The position numbers were made by a program, and so were the translations under genes. A stretch of 64,000 bases of DNA from positions 212,567,501 through 212,631,500 of the forward strand of contig OX465596.1 of the NCBI GenBank assembly GCA_950022295.1, written 5' to 3'. Positions within the stretch are counted from its first letter, which is position 1; each line of letters opens with the position of its first letter. Shown piece by piece: positions 46,085 to 55,861 of the stretch. Under the pieces are notes generated by a model. That model made no database searches and was not told the origin of the DNA. It saw only the letters and a program-made list of their open reading frames with translations. This DNA is from Bromus sterilis. Lineage: Eukaryota > Streptophyta > Magnoliopsida > Poales > Poaceae.

Positions 46085-46329
46085 TTTAAACCTTTAAGGT
46101 TACTGGGCAACTCGCCTCGAAGAAGCTCCCCCGATTTGGTCTTCGTTGGCCGTCGGATCTGGCATTTGTAGCATTTGACCCGTTGGATATTATCTACGGT
46201 CAAATCTGTTTTCACCTCGCGATCGTTTTCCCAGACCAATGACGAGTAGGCTCGTCTTGCTCATTCGTTGCTTGGGTTCCTCGATACCAAGGTAAAAAAT
46301 GGTTTTTTTTCTTTTCTTCCATACCCTCC

Positions 46330-46962
46330 GTGCTAGTGAGAACGCGGGGTCAAAACGTGTGAACGATGAAACCCTAGCCGCCAATCCTCTCCCGAGCCCG
46401 CACCCTCTCCTTTCCCATCCTGAGCCGCCGCCTTGCCTCCTCCCTGTCCTGCCTCATCTCCGATGGCCGTCCTTCCCCCTCCACTTGCCTGTTCTGCTCT
46501 CTCTTCACCACCTCCCGGCGTTGAGGATCGAGGTGGGGGTCGCTCGAGGAGCGCAACCGGACGAGGGTTGGTATCGCCGCCGCCAGAGTAGAGCGGAGGA
46601 GATAGATGCATGGTCGAGGAGGGGCAGCGGAGGAAGGAACAGGTAGAGGCCCCGTCCGCCGTAGCAAGGAGGGGATGAGCCATGAGGAGTCCAAAGGTTG
46701 GAGGAAGCAGTAGGGGCTGTGGAGCTGCGGATGCGGGCAAGGTCGTTTGAGGGAAGCTCGCCGGCCGGAGCAGTATGAGCAATGAGCTTGAGGTGGTTCA
46801 AGGTTTGCCCCCCTCTCCCTCCTGCCCTCTCGTCTGCCTCCTTTGTTTCATGGATAAAATGTTGACACAACCAGGTGTGGAAGGCAGAGGACACGCACAG
46901 GCCCGAGCATTAGGAGCAAGGAGGAGGAGAAGAAGGCCAAATAATTTGGCTCAAAAATCTTG
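46330..46962 (+). other. GC-rich, 5'-UTR/first-exon-like part of the Helitron cargo
   Basis: Contains aaaccctagccgcc, a common start of plant 5' untranslated leaders, then CT-rich and CCGCC-rich sequence. Open frames on both strands (for example 46333-46782 minus) have no recognised domain. A frame at 46850 ends at AQKSCE followed by gtgatcc, which could be a splice donor. I cannot name the source gene. Confidence 0.4.
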
Positions 46963-47268
46963 CGAGGTGATCCTCTTTATTTTTCCTATTACTTTCTCCA
47001 TCATTCACACACGTGTGTGCTTTTTTCTGTTCTGAAGAATTGTGTTAATGAAATTGTTTGGTAATGTGCAGTGTGATAGCCACTCAAAATCGCTTTATAT
47101 AATTGAATTTTAGTTTTTTTTCAGTGTATTTACAACAAGAAGAGGAACATGTATGTAACCCCTTTGTGTATAGATGTGTGTGCATGTACATATATGCGTA
47201 TTCATATCAATAATCCACTCAAAATTGCTTTGCATAGCACCCCTTTGTATTCAGATATGTGTGTATGT

Positions 47269-47604
47269 AACCACTATGTGTGCATCGTGATTGGTTACTG
47301 TGAGATACGGAACATGTATATACGTAACTTCTGAAATAAGCTCTGAACTGAATTTGAAACTGTGAGATAAAATTGAGGTTATTTGTTTTCCCCTGTGCAG
47401 GCTAGAGTCCATTAATAAGAAGGCTAACAGCAACCATTTCTCAGAGGAGGTGCCCAACTACTCTCTGGAAATTCCTCTTACTGAATTTTACCCCTTTGTC
47501 ATCTACATTTTTTCTGGATGCAGAAACTCTATGTGTGACTTGCGCATCTCCTAGTGGCACTTGACTACTTTCATGCTAATCATATCCTTCATGCAGATGC
47601 GAAG
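47269..47604 (+). pseudogene. captured fragment of a plant NEK-family protein kinase, three exons
   Basis: Exon a (about 47269-47304) reads HYVCIVIGYCE, matching the NEK hinge segment YVCIVIGYCEGG. Exon b (47402-47449) reads LESINKKANSNHFSEE, then a gt donor; intron 47450-47523 is 74 bp and ends tgcag. Exon c (47524-47604) reads KLYV, a TGA where Trp is expected, LAHLLVALDYFHANHILH and ADAK, then gt. The order and spacing match subdomains V-VIb of plant NIMA-related kinases (LMALDYLHANHILHRDVK). The catalytic-loop HRD is HAD here. Introns show that genomic DNA, not cDNA, was captured. N- and C-lobes are missing, so no kinase can be made. Confidence 0.82.
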
Positions 47605-47865
47605 GTTGTTATATTCGTAACATACTCACATTTCATATCAGTTAAGCCTAGCCGGTTACTCACCATGCATTTTACATTTTTCAGTTTTCAAATATATTAT
47701 TTACAAATGACCAAAATATACGACTCGGTACGTACGCTCTAATAAAACCAGTAGAAAAATTATTTGAAATAACTAACAGCAATATCTTCTGTTCCAAACA
47801 TATATCGTGTTTGAAACATGCCTTTTGTCCAATCCAAATTTCTTAAATTTGTGTGGCCATTGCGT

Positions 47866-48056
47866 AGTTTCAAGGCATCACAATTCTTCATATTTGATGA
47901 GGCAGATGCAACTCTGGATAATTTTAGTGTTGCCAAGGTTGATGTATTTATCCAATAAAAGGCATGTGAATGCTCGGGCGAAGGACTACATGGCTGAAGG
48001 ACAACTTCTATGACAAAGCTAAGGCACTGGTTGGTATTATCGTGATCTAGAATGGA
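47866..48056 (+). pseudogene. captured fragment of cohesin subunit SMC1 (C-terminal ATPase exon)
   Basis: After a tag acceptor the frame reads FKASQFFIFDEADATLDNFS and then VAKVDVFIQ, matching the Walker B/D-loop of SMC1 (FFILDEVDAALDNLNVAKV); SMC2, SMC3 and SMC4 have different residues after DEVD. A stop lies at 47956-47958. In another frame LKDNFYDKAKALVG follows, matching SMC1 SFYDKAEALVGVYRD, and after one more shift YRDLEWR, ending at a gtaaaa donor (48057). SMC1 forms the cohesin ring and hydrolyses ATP with this motif; this copy has at least one stop and two shifts and is only an exon. Confidence 0.8.
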
Positions 48057-49357
48057 GGTAAAAAGTGCTCTTATTTTCATGTAGGCTGACCCTAGAACTT
48101 AATCGTTGATGCGATTACTGATTGGAGTTTGATGGGACAATATCACAATACAATGCTCTTTTGAGTCAAGTTTGTCTATACTTTGATAACTGTTCTATTT
48201 ATTTATCACCAAAGACATGAGGAGTTGTAAATAAAACTTTTGCTAATTGAAAATATGTGTTGCATGCAAATGATTCCAGCGTGTGTGCAGTTTTCATTCA
48301 ACTGTGTGACGTTTATCTATTTCATATTTTTTTGGATCTTTTAGATTTGGATTGTTCGACAAAAAGTAGGGGGGGGGGTAGAAGAACTAAGAAAGGAGAG
48401 GAATGCCAAGCTGTTAGTATAACTTTAATGTGGTTGTATGCTACTTACCAAGCATGTCTAAAACTCCCCTATATTATATGTGTGTGTACTAAAAAGTCTT
48501 TGGCTCCTCAAGTAGCAATGTCAAAGCAAGACAAAAACAAAACTCTCCTATATTATGAAGTGAACTTGAAATTATTATATGTGCACTCTTAGGTTCTTAT
48601 TTATTTTTCTTTCGGTGATACGTCACTTCATATTTTGCCGGAAATTTTCCCTTAAGATGAATGTTTCCCATTTCATTTTTTTGCTCTTTGCTGCTCATCT
48701 TATTTTCTCATGCCATTGAAGCCTATGAGTTGCGTTTGCTTTATTCTCAGCATGTTTGGCCCTTTTGTCGCTGTGAGGTGAGTGTGTCTCCAAGGCTCAG
48801 GCGTAGAGTGATCAAGTCAAAGAAGAAGTTCAGAAGCATCAGAAGTGGTTTTTAGAGTGATGCAATGGAAAATGCATCCTAGGCTAAACCTTTCAAAACT
48901 GTGAGGTAGTTTTACACCTTTTGTGTGCACTAGCAGCATAAATGAACCAAGGTGTAATTTTGCTTTCTATTTAGACCACATTAAAACCAATAGTTAACCA
49001 AGCCATATATTTAAGCGCTACTGATCGTTCTATTCGAAATCTATAAGTCTATGTTATGTGTGCCATATACATTCTTGGTAAAAACATATCAAATACCATT
49101 AGTGGTTTTCAAAGTTCCTATTGATTATACAAATATACAACCATGCCAACTGCTAAAAATATACAACATGCCAACTTAAGTTTCTCATCATGATAGCCAT
49201 ATTTTCAAACTAAACATATCCATGTTATACAAATATTTTCTTTTTCCAAACTAATATTTCACAGCAGGGTCATCATGTTTTAAAAATAGCATGATTTAAC
49301 GGATGGTCCTTGCGACATGACACTATTTTCATCGACAACATGTCTTCAGTGGGTCTC
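48057..49357 (+). other. AT-rich Helitron interior, no gene recognised
   Basis: Mostly AT-rich, intron-like. A short frame at 48661-48855 ends in a basic tail (RRRVIKSKKKFRSIRSGF) that could be another captured exon, but I do not recognise it. No Rep or helicase motif and no RNA gene seen. Confidence 0.45.
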
Positions 49358-49386
49358 TGCGCCATTTGGCGCAACGGGTCAACTAG
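49358..49386 (+). other. Helitron 3' terminus (hairpin and CTAG)
   Basis: Stem TGCGCC (49358-49363) and GGCGCA (49368-49373) with loop attt, then acgggtcaa and CTAG (49383-49386), followed by host T. This is the replication-termination signal of rolling-circle Helitrons. Confidence 0.88.
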
Positions 49387-49530
49387 TTTCCATTATACAT
49401 CAAGGAGATACAAGGTCAAGCACTCGAAGACAATTTCCGTTATACATCAAGGGGATACGAGTTCAAGCACTCGAAGACAATTTCCATTATACATCAAAGA
49501 GATACAAGGTCAAGTACTCGAAGGCTAAGT
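49387..49530 (+). repeat. 47-bp tandem repeat, right part
   Basis: The rest of the split unit (49387-49413), complete units at 49414-49460 and 49461-49507, then a degenerate unit. Each contains tcaagcactcgaagacaa and ttccattatacatcaa. Confidence 0.9.
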
Positions 49531-49783
49531 CTGCAATATATCAAAGGGAGCACTAGGCCAAGCATTACAAGGAATTATGACTTCTACATGTGTGCTCATG
49601 CGGAGATAATTGGCACTTGCCCTCATCTTGGCGAGCATCATCACAGACAAAGGGAAACACCTACCCTAAGTCTGCGTTGTGAAGCCCGCCTTCTCCTCGA
49701 GCTCGTTGGCCTCGACCTACCGGCACACCCACTGGATTGGAGGCTTGACGTTAGAATCCTGTTTAGAACTAGAAGTGCAAGCA

Positions 49784-50227
49784 TCACCAGTCAAGGAGTC
49801 GGCAGAAGAAGAAGCCACAGGCGAACCACCGGGAGAAGAAGAAGAAGAGAAGATGATGCACCCCTTGGTTCTCCAGAACTGTCACTGCTCGAGCTCTCCC
49901 AGTAAGGATCCAGACGATTCCCGCCAGCATCAAACGCACGAATGGTGAGAGTATCTTCACCATCAAATTAAGATAAAAAACAATTGGGGCAAAGGAAAGC
50001 GGAAGAGGAATCCGACGGGCCTTCCGGCTAAGAATGAGCAGAAGGAAATCGTAGCGCCAGATACCTTCTTCTGCAGCAGCAATGGCAGGGGCCGCCACAG
50101 TACCACAACGCCCCCGCCGAGAGGAACGAGGAGCACGGGCTCCACAACCATGGTGGCCTCGGCCTCGGCTAACCAGGCCGTGAGAGGAACCAGCAGAAGC
50201 CACACGACCTCGGCGGTTTGGAGCCAT
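49784..50227 (-). CDS. antisense ORF in the Tat 3' region, unknown function (147 aa)
   Basis: Starts at the ATG 50227 (MAPNRRGRVASAGSSHG), 16 codons inside a longer frame. The N-terminal 60 residues are Arg/Gly/Ala-rich, then EEGIWRYDFLLLILSRKARR, then a hydrophobic C-terminus ending FFFCRLLDW. Antisense frames between pol and 3' LTR are a known trait of Grande-like Tat elements. The MAP-basic start and WRYDF block look like the conserved part of such frames; the remainder may be drift. No domain assigned. Whether it is translated is unknown. Confidence 0.4.
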   Translation of the reverse strand: MAPNRRGRVASAGSSHGLVSRGRGHHGCGARAPRSSRRGRCGTVAAPAIAAAEEGIWRYDFLLLILSRKARRIPLPLSFAPIVFYLNLMVKILSPFVRLMLAGIVWILTGRARAVTVLENQGVHHLLFFFFSRWFACGFFFCRLLDW

Positions 50228-50930
50228 GTCAAGCAGGCAAGGGAGAAAGGGATGGAAGAAGAACGGATGCCGCACAGCACAACATCAACATATATATTCA
50301 CCAAGTTAGGGGCAAAAGAGGAACGTTCCAAGAAATCCAAACGACGCCACAATTAATAACCAAGAGCGGCGCACGCAATGCTACGAATTCCAAGACCAGA
50401 CGCCCTTTCATATCAGGCGTCATTTATTACGGCATCAAATAACGCGCGTTCCCACACCAGCCTCGGAAACCCAACACGCAGCTGCAGTACAGAGCCAGAA
50501 CACACCACACGACAAAAAGGATGTGACGGTTTACAAACTTACCACTGCCATCAAGCGCGTCATCAGCAAGAATCATTATGACCCCTCGCATCATGGCAAC
50601 ACAGATGGGACGAATCAGTACCAGCACAGGCAAACCTGTCACGGGAAAGATGCCCCACTTTTTAGATTTTTTATTCCTTCAAATTACGGTTACATCCAAA
50701 TTTTACTCCCATCGGGAGCGCCCTGTCATCACTGAAACATAACACAGGCAGCACGGACCAAGCATCGAGGGAGAGAGTGGCAACTCCCCTCCAACAAGAA
50801 CAAGTATTTTCTACAGAGTTCGGGTGCTCCCTCACCCAGAAGATGACGAAGTGCTCGAGTGTCTACTCGCACTAACGAGCAAAACTCAATAGACAACCAG
50901 AAAGACAATCCACCCGAGCACTCGAACACT

Positions 50931-52574
50931 TGATACGTCCCAAACGTATCTATAAATTATGCTTGCTCCATGCATGTTTTGTGTGATATTGCTATGTTTT
51001 TGATACCCTTTCATACACTTTTAATCATATTTGGACTAACCTATTAACTCAGTGCTCCCCAGTGCCAGTTCCTGTTTTCTGCTGTCTTTTTATTTCAGGT
51101 TCCCCCGTATTAAAAGTGCTCTAAATTTTTTGGAAAAAGCCAATAAAAAATCAGCGTATGGGAACCTTCCAGAGCCCCGAAGGAGAACCGGGGGGCCACC
51201 CTGTGCCTAGGCGGCCAAGGGCACGGCCCCACCCTAGTCCGTGCCAGGGGGGGCGCCTGCACTCCCTGGTGCCCCCCGGTTGCCCCCCTTCGCATATATA
51301 TTTGTCTCGCCCCGAAACCTCCGAGGACAGAACCCTTTTTCGCGATCTCGCCTCTGTTCCGCCGTCGCCGCGCTTCCAAGATCGAGAGCGCCAGAAGACC
51401 TCTTCCCGGCATCCCGCCGGAGGGAGGGTTGACCTCCGGTAGCTTCTCCACCACCATGGACGCTTCTCGGATGATCCGTCAGTAGTCCACCTTGGATCAT
51501 GGGTACATGATCAGTAGCTATGTGATGTTCTCCTCCCCTTTTTGTTCTTCATTGATTAGACCTTGTGAGCTGTTTACATGATCAAGGCACATATGTAATT
51601 CTTTCTGCTGTTTCTATGTTGAGTTTGCTGGGATCTGATGGATTATGAGACTATGTTCAAATTGTGATGAGTAATATATTTGATTCTTCTTCTTTTATAT
51701 TTGTGTTCTTGAGTAATTCTTGCATGTTCTCCGTTGCTATTTATTGCTTTGGCCAAGTAGTAGGTAGTGACTCCAAGAGGGAGCGTTATGCTTGATTGTG
51801 GGTTCATGCCCCCTGATGACTAGCTTGAGTGACAGAAACATGAGTCTAGGGGATGTGTTGTTGCCACAAGGAGGAAAACAACTGTGCTTGTAACCGTGGT
51901 TGCAAGGATTGTTTACTTTACGCAAAGTTCTTTTAATGCAGTTGTTTGTTGCTTTGGTTTTACACTTTGGGTGGGCTCGCAACTTAATACCAGCGAGATG
52001 TTCTGGATAGATATCTCAAGGTGGATGATTAGTACTAGATGCAAATGGATTTCGGTCTACTTATCTTCGCGTACTGCCCATGCTTTTGAGCCTCTCCCTT
52101 TCTTTTGTAGCATAGTTAGCATTGATTTGCGCCTGTAATCCTATATATTGCCCAGCTGTAATTTGTTTACCTTACATAGCTCTTTTATCGTCTTTTGGGA
52201 GAGAGATATCACTAGTGAACATCATGGGACCCTGGTCCATATTTCCACCACTGTTTACACCCTCAATTTATTTCTTGCTTTTACTTTCTAGTTGCAATTA
52301 TCACTATTTTTTATCTCTTGCGTTTGACCCTTTGTAAACAACAAGACCGAAGAGATTGACAACCTCTATGTACTCACTGGGAGCAAAGTTATCTGCTGCT
52401 GTGTGCAGGTCCACGTCAACTTGTGCTAGATTCTAGCACCGTTGTCACCTACTTATTGTTGTTGTAGTCCTACTAGAGACATACACCTTGATATCTTCAC
52501 TGAGGGAAACTTGTTGTTGTGCCACATCTCATACCTTCCACTTTGGGTAACCAACGAGGGGCGAGAAGCCATCA
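50931..52574 (+). repeat. LTR related to the gag-protease element, 1644 bp
   Basis: TGATACGTCCC...GCCATCA. Collinear with 30862-32506 throughout but more diverged than that element's own LTR pair. Followed by a degenerate tRNA-Asp primer site (atgcgccgttgctgggga, about 52584). Confidence 0.88.
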
Positions 52575-52739
52575 AAGAAATTTCATGCGCCGTTGCTGGG
52601 GACTCTGATCTTCAAGATAGGGGAGTTGCAATCTATTTTTTATCTTTGTTTTTTAGTTTTGTTAATTTACCTTTCAGTTCTTGCTTTAGTGTCCTTTATC
52701 AAAAATCACAAAAAAATGCTTGTCCTGTTTGTTGCTACT

Positions 52740-52838
52740 ATGAGTTCCACTGAAAACACCAAGTTGTGTGACTTCACTACCGTCATTGCTCTCTTAGTTG
52801 GTCGCTCCCAGTCTTTTGCTAGCCTTCACCTGTACTAA
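52740..52838 (+). pseudogene. gag stub of the chimeric element
   Basis: MSSTENTKLCDFTT matches the first 14 codons of the intact gag at 25983 with one difference, then homology ends and the frame reaches a stop at 52836-52838. All of the gag core and protease are gone. Confidence 0.8.
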
Positions 52839-53032
52839 GCGGCTGACTGCGTGTGCATCCAAATCCTCGAAACCAGTTATGCCATATGAGTCCACCATAC
52901 CTTCCTATATATGGTATTTACTTGCCATTCCTAACGAAGACTTTCATGTGCCATCTCAAAATTATTCAAAAGCACTTCTCTTTTGTGCCTCTTTTTAGCT
53001 CATGAGGAAGTAGTAGGTAATTCATGATCTTC

Positions 53033-53488
53033 TTATGTTGGACAAGTTTTACCCGGGATTGCATGTCTAATCTGTAAACCCCTAATACGAGGAGGGACTG
53101 GCATGAGTGCGCCCAGCTCACAAAAGATGACAGCAACAAAGAAACCCTCCTTCAAGCTTTGTTCATGAGAAATCAGAAAACTTTGGCAGTGATAAACGAA
53201 GGAGATTAAGGGGATGTGATCGTCCCCGCGTGGGAGCCGTTCCTCGAAAATTGTCCAGCATAAGAAGTAATTGGGTAATCTACTAGCATTCGTTGACGAA
53301 TTATGCACCTCCCAAAAGCTTTTTATCTCTGTTTTCAAAACCACGAGCTCTGGTACTTGTTTAGTCTTTTCTTCCAGCCACGGGTTTTCAACCTTGCCAT
53401 CAAAAGCCACGGTTCGAGAGTCTCCACCTTCTGTCTTCAAAGCACCAACTATTGAGAGCATGATTGTCATTCCGAGTGTAATGTGCAT
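53033..53488 (-). CDS. unrecognised ORF inside the chimeric element (151 aa)
   Basis: ATG at 53488, stop at 53033. Composition looks protein-like: ENPWLEEKTKQVPELVVLK, FWEVHNSSTNASRLPNYFL, SFVYHCQSFLISHEQSLKEG. No domain recognised. The opposite strand also has a 154-codon frame (53271-53735), so one of them may be chance. The intact relative at 20228-32506 has no counterpart that I can see, so this could be a captured fragment or sequence belonging to the second parent element. Confidence 0.3.
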   Translation of the reverse strand: MHITLGMTIMLSIVGALKTEGGDSRTVAFDGKVENPWLEEKTKQVPELVVLKTEIKSFWEVHNSSTNASRLPNYFLCWTIFEERLPRGDDHIPLISFVYHCQSFLISHEQSLKEGFFVAVIFCELGALMPVPPRIRGLQIRHAIPGKTCPT

Positions 53489-53849
53489 TGTCCCAAAGTA
53501 CCATTGTCTTCTGCATGATTGTGATATCGCTTATTCTGAAATCATTGTATCTAGTCGTCACTTAAACTTCGGAGGTGCTCCTGCATTTATGTTTTGCTTC
53601 ACTAAAGGGGGCAAGCGAGGTATCACTTTGTCATGTTTGCACACCAGGCTCACTAAAAATCTATTGGGTGTTTCAGTATCATATTGTAAACTTTTAGTTC
53701 TTTGTGATATTCTCATGAGGCAACTTAATTACTAAAGATTCATTATCTCAATAAGAATTTGTCATGTGATTGTGAAAGACTCTTTGGTAGCACGCCACCA
53801 CAGAAATTATGCTTGTTATCATTTACCTACTCGAGGACGAGCAGGAATT

Positions 53850-53863
53850 AAGCTTGGGGATGT
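53850..53863 (+). other. polypurine tract before the second LTR
   Basis: taagcttggggatgt, identical to that before the LTR at 30862. The preceding 60 bp (ctactcgaggacgagcagg) are also shared with 30815-30845. Confidence 0.7.
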
Positions 53864-55317
53864 TGATACGTCCCAAACATATCTATAATTTATGCTTGCT
53901 CCATGCATGTTTTGGGTGATATTGTTATGCTTTTGATACACTTTCATACACTTTTGATCATATTTGGACTAACCTATTAACTCAGTGCACCACAGTTCCA
54001 GTTTCTGTTTTCTGCTATTTTTGTATTTCAGGTTTTACCATTAGTTAAAGTGCCAGAAAATTTCCGGGAAAATATTTAAAAAATCAGCGCTCCAGAAGCT
54101 TCCTTAGGCCCGAAGGAGAGCCGGAGGGGGCCCACCAGTCACCGAGGCGGCCACCCGGCGCGGCCTAGGGGTAGGCCGCGCCGGCTATCCGCTTGGGAGA
54201 CTAGGACCTCCCCTCGTGGCCCCCCTTGGACCCTATTTTTACCCCCGCGGAGGAAACCCTGATTCCAGAACCCTTTTCTCCAGAAGCAATTCCGATATCC
54301 TCCGCCATCGCGACCAAGTTTCGGGGGACCATAATTCCTGTGCCGGCACCCTGCCGGGACGGGGAAGTGCCCCCGAATTCATCTCCATCGACGTTGCTTC
54401 ATCCCTCGATGATGCGGGAGTAGTTCCTCCTTGGGGCTGAGGTTTCTACCAGTAGCTATGTGGTCTTCTCTCTCTCCCATGATGTGATCTTCATTGTGAT
54501 CATAGGCTATGTTAATCTAGGATGATCCCATGATGTTTGCCCTTCTTCTATGTATTGGATTGATGTACTCACTTGATCTTATCTAGTATAATCCCCGAGA
54601 CCATGGTGACAACGGTCTATTGTACATGGGTTAGAAGAATATTTTCATGAGTGATTATCTCTTTTGTGTGTGGATTGAAGATTGAGAGTCTCTTGGTGCT
54701 TGTCTTTGAATATCCTTTATATATGTTGTGGTGATTGTGGTACTCTCTTTGGATGGCCGCGGTGACATTGGGAAATCCATAGATGAACTACGAACTCTGA
54801 GGTGTGCTTTTGTAGCCCTACACAATTCTCGTCCTCTCTTGACCACAAAGGAATGACCTCCGAGTACGTTTCCATTGCATGTTTTATGGGAAATATCATG
54901 TGATTAGACTATGTTAATGTTGTTGGGAGTTGCCACTAGTGAAAGTATGAAGCCTAGGCCTTGTTTCCACCATTGCAATATCGTTTGTGCTCACTTTTGT
55001 CACTTGCTACCTTGATGTTTTTATTTATTCAGATTTACATTACCTTGCTTTGTCACCCCTATCAACCATATTTTACTATCTCTTCGCCGAACTAGTGCAC
55101 CTATACAATTTTCCATTGTATTAGGTGTGTTGGGGACACAAGAGACTTCTTGTATCTTAATTGCAGGGTTGCTTGAGAGAGACCATCTTCAACCACTACT
55201 TCCCTGAGTTCGATAAACCTTAGGTCATCCACTTGAGGGAAATTGCTTCTATCCTACAAACCGCTGTGCTTGGAGGCCCAACATAGTCTACAAGAATAGA
55301 AGCGTGCGTAGACATCA
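53864..55317 (+). repeat. second LTR of the chimeric element, 1454 bp, different subfamily
   Basis: TGATACGTCCC...TAGACATCA. The first 300 bp resemble the other TGATACGTCC LTRs, but the GC-rich centre and the whole 3' half (54400-55317) do not align with them. Ends caagaatagaagcgtgcgta plus gacatca. Confidence 0.75.
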
Positions 55318-55861
55318 AGCCCTCTACTATTTTCCCCTTCTTCTTGGACCTCGCCACTCTCGCCTCGCCATTTTTTTGTTGCCACCCGAGGGCATCGTAG
55401 AGCGCCGCTGTGCGCACACATGCCCACAAGCCACCGTGTCCATACTCCTCGCTGACGCCCACCTTGTCATCGTGCAACGGATCGGGATTTGATTCTCCTT
55501 TGGGTCGCCTGAATTGTTGTCGAACTGCCGCCTGACCCGCAAGACGTCGTCGTCGATTCCGTCGCCACCAGCGCCTCCCCGGCTTCCCCGCACTCTCCTT
55601 CGTGCTCACGGTGAGCTGGCGCAGCTTTTACCCTTCTCCCGTGCTCCTCCTCGTGCCCCCATCGTTGATTCCACCGTGGCCGAGCTCCGGCCGCCGCGGA
55701 ACTCGTCACCGTCGTGTCCTCCGGTCTCCTCTGGCTGGCCCGTGTGCACCATTGGATGCGCGCGTTCGAGGGCTCCTCTTCGGTGCCCTTGGCGGAGCCA
55801 TCCGTGGACGGAGCCGCCGTCCGCAGTTGGCGCCGCCGTGCCCAGTGGAACCAGCGGTAAG
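55318..55861. other. GC-rich segment, origin unclear
   Basis: Overlapping frames on both strands (55467-55874 minus; 55514-55900 plus) without motifs. It ends gcggtaag directly before the Tekay LTR. It may be the GC-rich middle of another long LTR; nothing supports a gene. Confidence 0.4.

Larger units (their letters stand above)
46085..49386 (+). mobile_element. non-autonomous Helitron carrying NEK and SMC1 gene fragments, 3302 bp
   Basis: Both borders are set by the host: a 47-bp Tat repeat unit is split into 20 + 27 bases with nothing lost and nothing duplicated, between A and T, as Helitrons do. The 3' end has hairpin TGCGCC-attt-GGCGCA, 9 bases, then CTAG. The 5' end reads TT rather than TC, explained by one C to T change. 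No Rep/helicase frame is present. Inside are a GC-rich gene-like 5' part, three NEK-like exons and an SMC1-like exon, all in the same orientation and separated by intron-like AT-rich sequence. Confidence 0.85.
49387..50930 (+). mobile_element. Tat-type gypsy element, segment 4 (rest of 3' untranslated region)
   Basis: Runs from the Helitron to the LTR at 50931. It holds the end of the 47-bp repeats, an antisense frame at 49784-50227, and about 600 bp without features. The Tat 3' LTR is not found in the window; sequence after 55317 does not match 18971-19335. Confidence 0.75.
50931..55317 (+). mobile_element. chimeric, deleted gypsy element of the TGATACGTCC group
   Basis: A 1644-bp LTR, a degenerate primer site, a 14-codon gag stub, about 1 kb of internal sequence, the polypurine tract aagcttggggatgt and a second, clearly different 1454-bp LTR. 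The left flank is acact and the right flank agccc, so no target duplication. It is best explained by recombination between two related elements with loss of the interior. Confidence 0.75.

Noticed and set aside
47760..48080. Minus-strand frame of 106 codons in the Helitron
   Set aside because: The plus strand here encodes recognisable SMC1 blocks; the minus frame is a shadow.
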